Source of the DNA: an uncultured Saprospiraceae bacterium
GTDB taxonomy: Bacteria > Bacteroidota > Bacteroidia > Chitinophagales > Saprospiraceae
Direction: 5' to 3'
Length of the DNA stretch: 64,000 nt
Assembly (NCBI GenBank): GCA_937951615.1
Contig: CALFBH010000011.1
Coordinates: 1-64,000 of the forward strand
Positions 17,320 through 26,144 of the stretch are shown here, piece by piece. The notes below the pieces were generated by a model. The model was not told the DNA's origin. It ran no database searches and worked only from the letters and a program-made list of their open reading frames with translations. The position numbers and the translations under genes were made by a program. How positions within the stretch are numbered: position 1 is the first letter of the stretch; every line of letters starts with the position of its first letter.

Positions 17320-17685
17320 TTTACTTGATTTTTAGATAAAATACTTAGGGTGTTGTTTTGAGGAGCAAACGCATCAAAATTTAAAATTGAGTGAACATGC
17401 TATATTTTTCAATCTGGTAAAGATAAAGATATTCGAGAAATTTTCAGTCAAAGAGCGTTCTCCTTTACGTTCGATCAGCAAAAAAGATCACCAGGTGATT
17501 CGTGCAATTTTATCCGCTCCGGCAAGCCAGGCAGTTTTTCCTGATACACACATTCTTATGGTATAAAAAGAATCGTCGCTCCACTGTTCCCAGTTTTTGC
17601 GAGAACAGGCTACACATTTTGAGTAATTCTTTCATTTGGGTTACTTTTAGGCGAAAGCCTGTTAAGAACTTATTATCTTCGCGGG
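17320..17685. other. Gene-free stretch between crtZ and the GAGAGACC element
   Basis: No convincing coding frame. It contains small hairpins only, for example AGGC-GAAA-GCCT near 17650 and GCGAGAACAGG-type words. No promoter box for crtZ was found with confidence. Confidence 0.5.
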
Positions 17686-17818
17686 ATTGAGAAGAGAGAG
17701 GAGAGACCGCCTGCGGCTGAGAGAAGAGAGACCATTCCGATAAATCGGAATGGAGAGAAGAAGAGATACAAAATATATAATGTCTCTCTTCTCGCAGCGA
17801 AGCGGTCTCTCTTCAAAC
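17686..17818. repeat. GAGAGACC-word quasi-palindrome (family copy 1)
   Basis: GAGAAGAGAGA words, a GCCTGCGGC turn, a perfect hairpin CCATTCCGAT-AA-ATCGGAATGG (17733-17754) and more GAGAAGA words are followed after an AT-rich spacer by reverse-complement words (TCTCTCTTCTCGC, GGTCTCTCTTC). Related elements lie at about 20415-20505 and 25507-25562. This copy lies immediately before rlmB. Confidence 0.85.
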
Positions 17819-17849
17819 ATAAAGATATAAAATTCCGAATATACCAGAT

Positions 17850-18593
17850 ATGAAAGACAACACCACCATATACGGACGCCACCCTGTACTCGATGCCATA
17901 CGCGGTGGCACGGCCATCGACAAAGTGATGTTGCAACGTGGGACGAGGGGCGAACTGGAAAAGGAAGTGCGCAAGCTGTGTAAGGAACATGATATACCAT
18001 TGCAATACGCGCCTAAAGAACGGATACAAAAATTTGCGCCTGGGAATAATCAGGGTATTGTGGCTTTTGTTTCGTTGATTCCATATTATAAACTGGAAGA
18101 TTTGCTGCCTTTATTATATGAAAGACAAGAAACGCCGCTGCTGGTCATTCTGGATGGCGTGACGGATGTCCGCAACTTCGGAGCGATTGCACGAACGGCG
18201 GAGTGTTCGGGGGCGCATGGGCTGGTGATTCCGCGTAAAGGAGCTGCCCGCATCAATGCAGATGCCATCAAAACTTCTGCGGGTGCTTTGACGCATTTAC
18301 CCGTTTGTCGAGCAAATAGTTTGGTGTCTGCCATTGAGTTTTTGCAACTATCGGGTGTGCAGGTTTTTGCGAGTACTTTGCAAGGTACTAAGCCCTTGAG
18401 TGCTTTGGATTTGACTGCACCGGCTGCGCTGATTGTCGGTTCTGAAGATGAGGGAGTGAGCCACGGCGTGCTGCGAAAAACGGATGACAATTTTATTATT
18501 CCGCAATTGGGAAAAACAGATTCTTATAATGTTTCGGTTGCCGCAGGCATGATGTTGTATGAAGCGATGCGGCAGCGGGGCGGAAACATTTAA
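17850..18593 (+). CDS. rlmB: 23S rRNA 2'-O-methyltransferase RlmB (TrmH/SpoU family)
   Basis: SPOUT methyltransferase of 247 residues that in E. coli methylates G2251 of 23S rRNA with S-adenosylmethionine. The N-terminal substrate-binding domain begins IYGRHPVLDAI. The three SpoU motifs follow: LDGVTDVRNFGAIARTAE near residue 93 (motif 1, with the catalytic Arg), LIVGSEDEGVS near 190 (motif 2) and IPQLGKTDSYNVSVAAGMM near 213 (motif 3, trefoil knot). Full length. It converges with the downstream T9SS gene, with a 4-bp overlap of the coding ends. The GAGAGACC element lies in the 30-160 bp upstream, where the promoter should be. Confidence 0.92.
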   Translation: MKDNTTIYGRHPVLDAIRGGTAIDKVMLQRGTRGELEKEVRKLCKEHDIPLQYAPKERIQKFAPGNNQGIVAFVSLIPYYKLEDLLPLLYERQETPLLVILDGVTDVRNFGAIARTAECSGAHGLVIPRKGAARINADAIKTSAGALTHLPVCRANSLVSAIEFLQLSGVQVFASTLQGTKPLSALDLTAPAALIVGSEDEGVSHGVLRKTDDNFIIPQLGKTDSYNVSVAAGMMLYEAMRQRGGNI

Positions 18594-20257
18594 AATTTTA
18601 TCAATTTTTTCTGCAAAAACTGTTCATTTATATAGATTTCAATAATGTACATACCCGCTTTTAGTGCCGACATGTCTATTGGAAGTGTATGATAACCTGC
18701 TGACAGTTCGGAGTAGGTATTTTGTTTGACCTGCCTGCCTTGAAAATCGCAAATTCGCAAGCCTATATTTGTGTCTTCTTCCAGGTTCAACTCCAATTTA
18801 AGGAACTTGCTTACTGGATTGGGATAAACCTGAACGACATCTTCGAGTGCATCTCCGCAGGAAGTCACGACGACATCGCTGTACATATAAGTGCCGTCAA
18901 AATCTATTTGTTGGAGGCGGTAATAACTTCTGCCATTTTTCACATTGGTCTCTACAAAACGGTATTGTTGAATTTCTGCTGTTGTGCCTGCTCCGCTGAT
19001 TTGAGCAATTTCTTCAAACTCCTCTCCGTAATCGCTTTTTTGTATAGAAAAATAGTCGCAATCGATTTCCGTTTCTGTTGTCCACTTTAGGGTCACCTTA
19101 TGATTTTCACAACTGGCATCAAAATGAGTCAGCGCAACTGGCAGGTTGCAAATTACCGTTGGAGGTATAATTGTCCAACCGCTGTTATTACCATCATCAA
19201 AAGAATCAATGGCTGAAAAATCTGCTCCACCGGAGGCTGCGATGTCCTTGAGGTGTACGTCGCGCAGATTGATTGTTCCGCCTGCTTTCACCAGCATTGC
19301 CTGCGTGCCAGGTATTGAAGAAACAATCTCCATTGGATTATTACATAAAGAAGACGGCGTAAAATCTCCGAGAATGGTCAAGGTTTCTCCTGCCGGAAAT
19401 ATAAATCGTGGAGAGACGAAAGTGAAATTATTTCCCGCGCCCTGAAACTCTGATAATGGGACAGGGTCTGTATTTAGGTTATTGACCGTTATGTTACTTC
19501 CTGCTATTTTGGGTTGTGCAGAGGTGAGTATCACATCATTCAGTTGCAGGTCATTCACCAACAAAGCAGGGCAGATTAATGTTGAATTGCCTGCTGAAAG
19601 GGTAAAATTATCCGCTTCCATTTCGATGCTATTCTCTGCGTCGATATACATATTTCCAAGACTGAGTTTACGGCTATTGCTACCGGAGGCGTCAAATTCT
19701 TCACAGTAGATATCATTATCGAAAGTGACTAATGTTCCTGAAGCCAGCCGCAAGGTTTCTTCCACAAATAGCGGATCTAAGAGCGACCATGTACCAAGTT
19801 CGTTATCCAATTTTACATTGGGCAAACTGACACCTTCGGTTAAAATTATATTCCCTTGCTGGTCGCTATTAAATATCCAATTGGCATCATCACCTTCTAT
19901 ACTCAAGAAGGAATTCAAGATGAGTGAGCCAGAAATATTGACGTTTTGTCCTGAACCTCCATTATCAAAGTGCAATACAACACGAGTGGACAGTTCAGCC
20001 CAGTCCATCTCTTTGCAGAAAATATTTTGATCGTTGATATAAATAGTATCTGTCCCGCCGCTAAATGAGTACTCATTGAAATAAACATTATCAATTGAAG
20101 TGGGCAGCATACCTGCTGATCCACCTGTACCATCATTGGAGAGTGACCAGTGTGTTGGGTCTGACCAATTTCCTGTACCACCAATCCAGTAGTACTGTTC
20201 GGCTGTGAGTGATATTGCCCCAGTTAAGAGGAGTAATGTGAGGAGTAAATTTTTCAT
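18590..20257 (-). CDS. Secreted protein with T9SS type A sorting domain
   Basis: Protein of 555 residues. The signal peptide (MKNLLLTLLLLTGAISLTA) is followed by EQYYWIGGTGNWSDPTHWS, a start common to Bacteroidota surface proteins with parallel-beta/right-handed repeat stretches (the G-x-G-N-W-S-D-x-x-H-W motif). Residues about 60-370 are Asn/Leu-rich beta-strand repeats (VKLDNELGTWSLLDPL, LLVNDLQLNDVILTS). A fibronectin-III-like segment follows at about 380-470 (LPVALTHFDASCENHKVTLK ... SYYRLQQIDFDG). The end is a type A sorting domain (VQVYPNPVSKF ... CDFQGRQV ... LKAGMYIIEI ... KKLIKF). Its end overlaps rlmB by 4 bp. A -7 box is visible at 20310-20317. Confidence 0.88.
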   Translation of the reverse strand: MKNLLLTLLLLTGAISLTAEQYYWIGGTGNWSDPTHWSLSNDGTGGSAGMLPTSIDNVYFNEYSFSGGTDTIYINDQNIFCKEMDWAELSTRVVLHFDNGGSGQNVNISGSLILNSFLSIEGDDANWIFNSDQQGNIILTEGVSLPNVKLDNELGTWSLLDPLFVEETLRLASGTLVTFDNDIYCEEFDASGSNSRKLSLGNMYIDAENSIEMEADNFTLSAGNSTLICPALLVNDLQLNDVILTSAQPKIAGSNITVNNLNTDPVPLSEFQGAGNNFTFVSPRFIFPAGETLTILGDFTPSSLCNNPMEIVSSIPGTQAMLVKAGGTINLRDVHLKDIAASGGADFSAIDSFDDGNNSGWTIIPPTVICNLPVALTHFDASCENHKVTLKWTTETEIDCDYFSIQKSDYGEEFEEIAQISGAGTTAEIQQYRFVETNVKNGRSYYRLQQIDFDGTYMYSDVVVTSCGDALEDVVQVYPNPVSKFLKLELNLEEDTNIGLRICDFQGRQVKQNTYSELSAGYHTLPIDMSALKAGMYIIEIYINEQFLQKKLIKF

Positions 20258-20309
20258 TTTAAAATTTAGTGTTTGGAGAATAAAGGAACAAGGTCTGACG
20301 GGTGGGTTT

Positions 20310-20317
20310 CAAAAATA
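20310..20317 (-). promoter_or_regulatory. -7 box (TATTTTTG) for the 20257 gene
   Basis: Minus-strand match to TAnnTTTG, 53 nt before the ATG. No clear -33 box. Confidence 0.4.
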
Positions 20318-20414
20318 CGACTATTTCATATCTTTTTTAGAAAATGGGGACTTTTGTCTGGAAAATTTAGATAATTAGTAATATTCCGATTGTGCATTTT
20401 TATCGGGTGAAGTA

Positions 20415-20505
20415 GGTTGGAGAGGGGAGAAGGGAGACCGAGACCGCTTCGCTGAGAGATCGCTTTGCTGAGGGACTGCTTCGCTGAGAGATCGCTTCTC
20501 AAATC
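20415..20505. repeat. GAGAGACC-word element (family copy 2)
   Basis: GAGAGGGGAGAAGGGAGACC followed by repeated GACCGCTTCGCTGAGAGATC-type units (three to four, imperfect), each with a GC-TTCG-C turn. It lies between the start regions of the divergent 20257 and pxpA genes. Related to 17686-17818 and 25507-25562. Confidence 0.8.
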
Positions 20506-20541
20506 TTGTCATTCCCATAAAAATCTCCTACCTTTCATACC

Positions 20542-21288
20542 ATGGAGACAAAAAAGAACATAGACCTGAATTGCGACCTAGGCGAATCTTATGGCAAACA
20601 CACTTCCTTATACGATGCGGAAATTATGCCTTACCTCTCCTCTTGCAATATTGCCTGCGGTTTTCATTCTGGCGATCCGCTGACTATTGAGCGTACTATT
20701 AAAATGGCACTGGAGCAGGGCGTGGCGATTGGAGCGCATCCGGCCTTTCCCGATTTACAGGGTTTTGGTAGACGGAGAATGCTTATGCCTGCGGAAGAAC
20801 TGACGGCTGTTGTGCGTTATCAGGTGGCAGCGCTGAAAGGTATGGTGGAAGCATTGGGCGGACAGCTTCATCATGTGAAATTGCATGGTGCTTTATACAA
20901 TTTGGCAGCAAAGGACGAGACCACTGCACAAGCTTGTCTGACTGCCATCAAAAGCATAGACGAAAAACTGAAAGTCTATGGCTTATCTGGTTCTGTAATG
21001 GGAGATATCGCTACAAAATCAGGCTTATCTTTTGTTCATGAGGTATTTGCCGACCGTGCCTATGAGGCAGATGCTAGTCTGCGTTCGCGCCAACTCGAAG
21101 GCGCAGTTTTGGTGGATGAAAAACAAGTTTTACAGCAAGTCAAAATGATGGTGCAGCAAGGACAAGTCATGAGTCACAATGGGCAAACTTTAGCGATACA
21201 AGCCGATACACTCTGCCTGCATAGCGATACGCCTGGTTCAGCCCGACTTGCTCAGCTTATTCGCAACTGGAGTCATTCTGTTTTTTAA
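20542..21288 (+). CDS. pxpA: 5-oxoprolinase subunit A (LamB/YcsF family)
   Basis: Soluble protein of 248 residues, the PxpA part of the PxpABC 5-oxoprolinase that opens pyroglutamate to glutamate with ATP. The family signature is clear: IDLNCDLGESYG at the start, MPYLSSCNIACGFHSGDP near 30-47, GAHPAFPDLQGFGRR near 65-80 and VKLHGALYN near 114. Full length. The usual neighbours pxpB and pxpC are not in this window, so here pxpA stands alone; the partners may be encoded elsewhere. The start ATG is used because NIDLNCDLGES follows at the normal distance. Confidence 0.92.
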   Translation: METKKNIDLNCDLGESYGKHTSLYDAEIMPYLSSCNIACGFHSGDPLTIERTIKMALEQGVAIGAHPAFPDLQGFGRRRMLMPAEELTAVVRYQVAALKGMVEALGGQLHHVKLHGALYNLAAKDETTAQACLTAIKSIDEKLKVYGLSGSVMGDIATKSGLSFVHEVFADRAYEADASLRSRQLEGAVLVDEKQVLQQVKMMVQQGQVMSHNGQTLAIQADTLCLHSDTPGSARLAQLIRNWSHSVF

Positions 21289-21374
21289 TGCTGCTGCGTT
21301 TGGCAAACAGATTTTTTAGGTGTTTTGTAAACTTATTCTTTTACTTTTTTATTCGTTTTGTAAAGCAATACGTT

Positions 21375-21382
21375 TACTTTTG
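21375..21382 (+). promoter_or_regulatory. -7 box (TACTTTTG) for pdxH
   Basis: Exact TAnnTTTG match, 29 bp before the pdxH ATG. A TTTTG lies 14-15 bp upstream (21356-21360), closer than the usual spacing, so confidence is moderate. Confidence 0.45.
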
Positions 21383-21411
21383 GACAAAGTGCTTGTTAAA
21401 AACGACAACAG

Positions 21412-22086
21412 ATGAACATAAAAAAAATGAAGAAGGAAAAAATTGCCGGACTACGGCGCGACTATAAAGCCCGCACACTTGATGTCAGCGATGTGGCAGT
21501 CGATCCATTTACACAATTTGACCTATGGTTTCAGGAAGCATTGACGACTCTTCATAGTGATGCTGGTGTGGAAGCCAATGCCATGACTTTAGCGACAGCG
21601 ACCAAAGCGGGTATTCCATCTGCACGTATTGTTTTGTTAAAAGGCGTGGACGAAAAAGGCTTTATTTTTTATACGAATTATGACAGCAGAAAAGGACAGG
21701 AACTCGAAGCCAATCCACACGCTGCCCTCGTGTTTTTCTGGCAGGAACTGGAACGACAGGTTCGCATAGAAGGCCGGATAGAGCGGGTGGAATCGGATGT
21801 TTCAAATCAGTATTTTTCTAGTCGCCCACGCCGAAGTCGTATTGGCGCCTGGGCTTCTCCACAAAGCCAGGTGATTGATAATCGCGAAGTGCTGGAACAT
21901 AATATGACGGATCTCGAAACTGAATATGGCGAAGAAAGCCCCATTCCCCGCCCGGCGCATTGGGGCGGCTATCGTGTCGTGCCGAAGGCTGTTGAATTTT
22001 GGCAGGGGCGGCGTAGTCGTTTGCATGATCGGGTGCGTTATGAGCGGAAGGAGGATGCCTGGGATATTGTGCGGCTTGCGCCCTAG
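21412..22086 (+). CDS. pdxH: Pyridoxamine 5'-phosphate oxidase
   Basis: FMN enzyme making pyridoxal 5'-phosphate from PNP or PMP in the vitamin B6 pathway. Signature segments are present: [20 protein letters not shown] with the FMN phosphate ligands near 64-83, [17 protein letters not shown] near 87-103, [12 protein letters not shown] near 115-126 and the C-terminal [13 protein letters not shown] near 192-204, which binds substrate and FMN. Length of 224 agrees with the family. An internal ATG at codon 6 could also serve as the start. A fair -7 box lies upstream. Confidence 0.93.
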   Translation: MNIKKMKKEKIAGLRRDYKARTLDVSDVAVDPFTQFDLWFQEALTTLHSDAGVEANAMTLATATKAGIPSARIVLLKGVDEKGFIFYTNYDSRKGQELEANPHAALVFFWQELERQVRIEGRIERVESDVSNQYFSSRPRRSRIGAWASPQSQVIDNREVLEHNMTDLETEYGEESPIPRPAHWGGYRVVPKAVEFWQGRRSRLHDRVRYERKEDAWDIVRLAP

Positions 22087-22203
22087 TATAGTTATTGGTA
22101 ATTAGTGTAATGCTGAATACTTCGACATTCGATATTCTTCTGTTCGATATTCGATATTTTTCTACTTTTTCTCTGGCACAACTTATTTGATTTGTTTCAC
22201 TAA

Positions 22204-23298
22204 TCAAAACTTATGTACAATAAGACCGTTCCGCATACGCGGGGAAAAAAAGGTAGATTTTGGCGGTAAAATTTCTCCTGCATCTGAAACGGACATAAAC
22301 TCTTTCATCGCAATTGGATGTAAAATAAAACCTACGCGGTGCTGACTTTTGTTGACTTTTCGCTGCACTTCTTCCAAGCCTTTTACACCGTCAAGATATT
22401 TTACACGCGAATCGGAACGAACATTTTTTATACCCAAAACGCGATGTAAGACAACTTTATTCAGCAGGCTGACATCCAGTTTTTGGCTCGGACTGGCTTC
22501 ACTGATTTTTAATAATTCACTTTCCTTTAGCATCAATGCATACCATTTCTGATTGAGGTGCATAATGATTTCATGCGGTTCTTCTGACTTGCGGGGAGTT
22601 TGCAGTTTTTTGATAATAAAAAACTTTCTTAACTCGGCTTTAAAGCCTTTCGGCGAATAGTTGTTCAGTGTTTCTATAATGCGGTTAAATTCGTGAATTT
22701 CCAGTTGATCGGCAGAGAAAAAACCAGTGAGATGGAATCGGTGTGCATTATTTTCTTCATACAAGTTTGCTGCAGTCGCAAAACGGTGGTGTCCATCTGC
22801 GATATAGCTTTTAGGTACATGCTCTTCAAATAGCCGGACAAATTTATTGATGTCCTTTTCTTTTGTAATGAAATGAAAACTATGCTCGGTATCCTTAAAA
22901 TTCAGTTTGTACTCCGCCGGATAATCCTTGATACATTTCGCTAATAAATCACTAATGACCGCGACTTTGGGGTAGGTAAGCATGGTGGGTTTTATCATGG
23001 CTTGCCGTTCTTTGACCAAGCTTGCCATCTTTTTTTCTTTTTCTTCTATCGTCAGTTCATGCCGGATAATCTTGCCTTTCAGATAATCTTTAATATCTGT
23101 GCAAGCTAGTAAACCTGTAAAAGTTCTACGATCATTGCGGAGGCGATAGACGACTAATGCTTTTTCCTTCAGGGCTTTGAAAAAACCTTGTTGATAAAAC
23201 GACGGATAACATTCTTTGACTTGGTCAAAAAATGCATCCGTATCGTCTATTTTGTCTAAGTCGGGCAAAATAGCCCGAAAAGCTTGTATTATAGCCAT
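22204..23298 (-). CDS. DUF1015 family protein
   Basis: Protein of 364 residues with the DUF1015 marks: YIADGHHR near residue 185 and the C-terminal LPPKSTFFSPRMRNGLIVHK. The biochemical role is unknown; the family contains conserved His/Arg residues suggesting an enzyme. It lies downstream of serA on the same strand, as is usual in Bacteroidota, where serC-serA-DUF1015 is a recurrent order, so a link to serine or phosphoserine metabolism is inferred. The family is usually somewhat longer at the N-terminus (about 410), and this copy begins directly with IIQAFRAILPD. The open frame extends eight codons to a TTG, but I use the ATG. Confidence 0.88.
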   Translation of the reverse strand: MAIIQAFRAILPDLDKIDDTDAFFDQVKECYPSFYQQGFFKALKEKALVVYRLRNDRRTFTGLLACTDIKDYLKGKIIRHELTIEEKEKKMASLVKERQAMIKPTMLTYPKVAVISDLLAKCIKDYPAEYKLNFKDTEHSFHFITKEKDINKFVRLFEEHVPKSYIADGHHRFATAANLYEENNAHRFHLTGFFSADQLEIHEFNRIIETLNNYSPKGFKAELRKFFIIKKLQTPRKSEEPHEIIMHLNQKWYALMLKESELLKISEASPSQKLDVSLLNKVVLHRVLGIKNVRSDSRVKYLDGVKGLEEVQRKVNKSQHRVGFILHPIAMKEFMSVSDAGEILPPKSTFFSPRMRNGLIVHKF

Positions 23299-23349
23299 TG
23301 TGATACCAGGCTGAAAGTTCAAAAATATGATTGGCTTTGTGCCAAGTCG

Positions 23350-23479
23350 ATAATCAGGAGTCGATGGCTGTTTGAAAACAATACGACAATTTCATTCAGT
23401 TTTTCTAACATTTTGCGAAGCAAAATGAAACTCATATCGCGATTGTGCTATCGACCATGGACTATTGACCATCGACCCA
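23350..23479. repeat. GTCGAT-word quasi-palindrome between serA and DUF1015
   Basis: GTCGATAATC and GTCGATGG words, a perfect hairpin CATTTTGC-GAA-GCAAAATG (23411-23429), then CTATCGACC, ATGGACTATT and GACCATCGAC words in reverse complement. It uses the same words as the 1-236 and 32438-32586 elements but a different hairpin and no shared core. Confidence 0.75.
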
Positions 23480-23483
23480 AAAA

Positions 23484-24446
23484 CTACTCCGCCAAAATAT
23501 CTATAATCTGCGTGGCTAATTGCAAGCCGATCTTACGCTGTGCTTCCTGCGTCGACGCGCCAATATGGGGCGACAAGGCAATGCGAGGATGGCTTAAAAT
23601 TTCGGCTCTTGGTGTTGGTTCGTTTTCAAAAACATCCAGTGCAGCGGCGGCTACTTTGCCACTTTCCAGTGCTTCCAGTAAGGCTTCTTCGTCTATTGCA
23701 CCTCCGCGAGCGGTGTTTACAATCCGAACACCATCTTTCATTAGGGCAAATTCTTCTTTGCCGACTAAGGCTTTATTGCCTGTTTTGAAAGGAACATGTA
23801 TCGTAATGAAGTCCGCCTCTGCCAGCATTTCTTTCATTTCAGTTGTGGGCAGTGTCAGCGAAAGTGCAGCATTTTTCGACCGAAAAATATCTACTTCAAT
23901 TCGCATTTCATCGAAAGCCATATCGACTGGCATGATTTCCATTCCAATCCCCAAACCAATGCGAGCGACTTCCTGACCAATGCGGCCAAAACCTATAATG
24001 CCCAATTTTCTACCACGCAGTTCAACGCCTTTTGCATAGCTCTTTTTCAAGGCTTTAAAATTTGTTGCTCCTTCTGTTGGCATTTTGCGGTTTGCATCAT
24101 GCAGAAAACGCGCCAAGCCAAACATCTGACCAATAGCCAGTTCGGCAACAGCTTGTGAAGAAGCCGCAGGTGTATTAATGACCCTAATATTTTTGCTAAC
24201 AGCATGATCTACGTCAATATTATCGAGTCCGACTCCACCTCGTCCAACAATTTTGAGGTTTGGGCATTGATCAATCAGGTCTTTGCGCACTTTTGTGGCA
24301 CTGCGTACACAAATTGCATCGTAAGCAGGCAGTTTTGCCGGTAATTCGTCTTGTGGAATTTTAGTTGTATGTACTTCGTGTCCTGCGTTTTCGAGCATTT
24401 TCTGCCCATCAGGATGAATACCATCGTTTATCAGTATTTTCGCCAT
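23484..24446 (-). CDS. serA: D-3-phosphoglycerate dehydrogenase
   Basis: NAD-dependent first enzyme of serine synthesis, 320 residues, short form without an ACT domain. The D-2-hydroxyacid dehydrogenase features are in order: substrate loop VGRGGVGLDNIDVD near 67-80, NAD-binding GIIGFGRIGQEVAR near 148-161, catalytic Arg in NTARGGAIDE near 234-243, Glu in LDVFENEP near 262-269, and His in SPHIGASTQEAQ near 283-294. DUF1015 follows on the same strand across a quasi-palindromic element. serC, usually upstream, is absent here. The gene is divergent from purQ. Confidence 0.93.
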   Translation of the reverse strand: MAKILINDGIHPDGQKMLENAGHEVHTTKIPQDELPAKLPAYDAICVRSATKVRKDLIDQCPNLKIVGRGGVGLDNIDVDHAVSKNIRVINTPAASSQAVAELAIGQMFGLARFLHDANRKMPTEGATNFKALKKSYAKGVELRGRKLGIIGFGRIGQEVARIGLGIGMEIMPVDMAFDEMRIEVDIFRSKNAALSLTLPTTEMKEMLAEADFITIHVPFKTGNKALVGKEEFALMKDGVRIVNTARGGAIDEEALLEALESGKVAAAALDVFENEPTPRAEILSHPRIALSPHIGASTQEAQRKIGLQLATQIIDILAE

Positions 24447-24603
24447 GAAAATTTTGTATTATATGAATAAATAACGAAACCAGACGTTATTAAAAGTAAG
24501 CGCAAAGTAAATGATTTCTATCTATAAAAATGCCTGAACAGGCACTCTTTTGTTTTCTTTTGTGTTTTTATGGCTCAAAATCTCAAAAAACACTACTTTT
24601 GCA

Positions 24604-24772
24604 ACCTAGTAACGATAAAAAAATAACATATCGATTTGATGCGATTCTTTTGCCGGAATACTTCGTTGCTGCATCGGTCACTATGCTTAGGCATAGCTCC
24701 CTCTTTGCGCCTCGTCTTCCAGCAAAATAATTCGCCTGAAATCGAAACCTTATTTTTTTATCGTTACCTAGT
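24604..24772. repeat. MITE-like element, about 50-bp imperfect terminal inverted repeats
   Basis: Left end ACCTAGTAACGATAAAAAAA (24604 onward) and the complement of the right end (24772 backward, ACTAGGTAACGATAAAAAAA) match over about 50 bp: both continue with TCGATTT, GCGA and TTTTGC(C/T)GG. The centre holds a hairpin CTATGC-TTAG-GCATAG (24681-24696). The total is about 169 bp, with no transposase and no gene inside. It lies 26 bp before purQ. Two short frames in it are not genes. Confidence 0.75.
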
Positions 24773-24798
24773 CTTTATTAATTTAGACAATTGTAAAT

Positions 24799-25503
24799 AT
24801 GAAATTTGGCGTAGTTATCTTTCCTGGCTCCAATTGTGATAGTGATATGTTGCATGTCATTGGTCAGGTGATGGGGCAGAAAGTGATCGAACTTTGGCAC
24901 AAAGAAACGGAATTACCGGACTTTGAGCCAGGTGATTGCATTGTTTTACCGGGTGGTTTTTCTTATGGAGATTATTTGCGCTGTGGCGCAATAGCCAGCC
25001 ATTCACCTATCATGAAATCTGTTGTAGAGTTTGCTCATAATGGTGGTTATGTTTTTGGGATTTGTAATGGTTTTCAGATTCTTTGCGAAAGCGGTTTGTT
25101 GCCGGGTGCTTTATTGCGCAATACCAGCCAGAAATTTATTTGTAAAAATATACACCTGCGAGCTGCCACACAAAATAGCCCGCTGACCCGCAATATAGAT
25201 GTAACTAAAGCCCTTAAAATTCCAATTGCTCATGCTGAAGGTCGTTATTATGCTGATGCCGAAACGCTGAAAAATTTGGAAGAGAATGATCAGGTGCTTT
25301 TTCGCTATTGTAATGAAAAAGGCGAAGCCACACCAGAAGCCAATCCGAATGGTTCATTGGACAATATTGCAGGAATTTGCAATAAAACCCGTAATGTTTT
25401 TGGCATGATGCCACACCCGGAAAGGGCGTCAGAAATGCTTTTGGGCAATATGGATGGACGAGTCTTGTTTGAGTCTTTATTGGCTACGGAATCGCTTGTT
25501 TAA
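24799..25503 (+). CDS. purQ: Phosphoribosylformylglycinamidine synthase subunit PurQ
   Basis: Glutamine amidotransferase subunit of FGAM synthase in purine synthesis, supplying ammonia to PurL. Class I GATase motifs: [10 protein letters not shown] at the start, [17 protein letters not shown] near 50-66, nucleophile Cys in GICNGFQIL near 92-100, and the His-Glu pair in [10 protein letters not shown] near 207-216. Length of 234 is normal for the stand-alone small subunit. purS and purL are not in the window. The MITE-like inverted repeat lies directly upstream and would be in the leader if the promoter is beyond it. Confidence 0.94.
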   Translation: MKFGVVIFPGSNCDSDMLHVIGQVMGQKVIELWHKETELPDFEPGDCIVLPGGFSYGDYLRCGAIASHSPIMKSVVEFAHNGGYVFGICNGFQILCESGLLPGALLRNTSQKFICKNIHLRAATQNSPLTRNIDVTKALKIPIAHAEGRYYADAETLKNLEENDQVLFRYCNEKGEATPEANPNGSLDNIAGICNKTRNVFGMMPHPERASEMLLGNMDGRVLFESLLATESLV

Positions 25504-25506
25504 ATT

Positions 25507-25562
25507 AGACCGCTTCGCTGCGAGAGGAGAGACCGCCCTTCGGGCTGCGAGAAGAGAGACTT
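25507..25562. repeat. GAGAGACC-word element (family copy 3)
   Basis: GACCGC-TTCG-CTGCGAG followed by GAGGAGAGACCGCCC-TTCG-GGCTGCGAG and GAAGAGAGAC. Two small TTCG hairpins with shared words. It starts 4 bp after the purQ stop. Confidence 0.8.
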
Positions 25563-25594
25563 TTTACTTTTACGTCGTAAAAATATGCTGAGTA

Positions 25595-26032
25595 ATGGAC
25601 AAATATATGCAGGCTGCTATCGAAGAAGCCCAAAAAGGACTTAAAGAAGGCGGTATTCCTATCGGCAGTGTTATTGTGTATCAAGGCAAAATTATAGGGC
25701 GCGGTCATAATCGACGGATTCAAAACGGGAGTTGTATCTTGCATGGCGAAATGGATGCGCTGGAAAACGCTGGTCGTCAATCTGCTTCGGTTTATCAACA
25801 ATCTACCATTTATACCACTTTATCGCCTTGCTCCATGTGTAGCGGTGCGATTTTGCTGTACGGGATTCCAAAAGTCATTATAGGAGAGCATCAGAATTTT
25901 ATGGGGGAAGAGGATTTATTGCGCAGTCGTGGCGTAGCAGTCGAAGTACTACATGATAAAACCTGTATTGACATGATGGCGCAGTTTATCCATGACCGAC
26001 CGGATTTGTGGAATGAAGACATTGGGGAGTGA
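25595..26032 (+). CDS. Cytosine deaminase, yeast FCY1-like (CDA fold)
   Basis: Zinc deaminase of 145 residues. The zinc and proton-shuttle residues are His50-x-Glu52 (LHGEMDALENAG) and Cys79-xx-Cys82 (TTLSPCSMCSGAILLYGIPK). As recalled, the whole sequence resembles fungal cytosine deaminase (Fcy1) more than TadA: the GIPK/R...GE..NF segment after the Cys pair and the C-terminal RPDLWNEDIGE, which in yeast (RPQDWFEDIGE) carries the Trp and Asp that close over the pyrimidine. The likely reaction is cytosine to uracil in pyrimidine salvage. Bacteria more often use the unrelated CodA amidohydrolase. It starts 33 bp past the GAGAGACC element and follows purQ on the same strand. Confidence 0.85.
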   Translation: MDKYMQAAIEEAQKGLKEGGIPIGSVIVYQGKIIGRGHNRRIQNGSCILHGEMDALENAGRQSASVYQQSTIYTTLSPCSMCSGAILLYGIPKVIIGEHQNFMGEEDLLRSRGVAVEVLHDKTCIDMMAQFIHDRPDLWNEDIGE

Positions 26033-26144
26033 GTAGAAATTAAAATTCAAACGTCAAATACAAATTCCAAAACTGTACGCGAGGAAGCTAAATTAATGGT
26101 TTAAGAATCCGGAGATGAAAAATGCGCTATAAAATTTAAGAATT

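Noticed and set aside
24604-24798. Purine riboswitch before purQ
   Set aside because: No purine-aptamer junction or paired loops could be recognised; the sequence is a long inverted repeat.
24530-24839. Two ORFs of 66-67 codons between serA and purQ
   Set aside because: They lie inside the MITE-like inverted repeat and have no family features; purQ starts within the second one.
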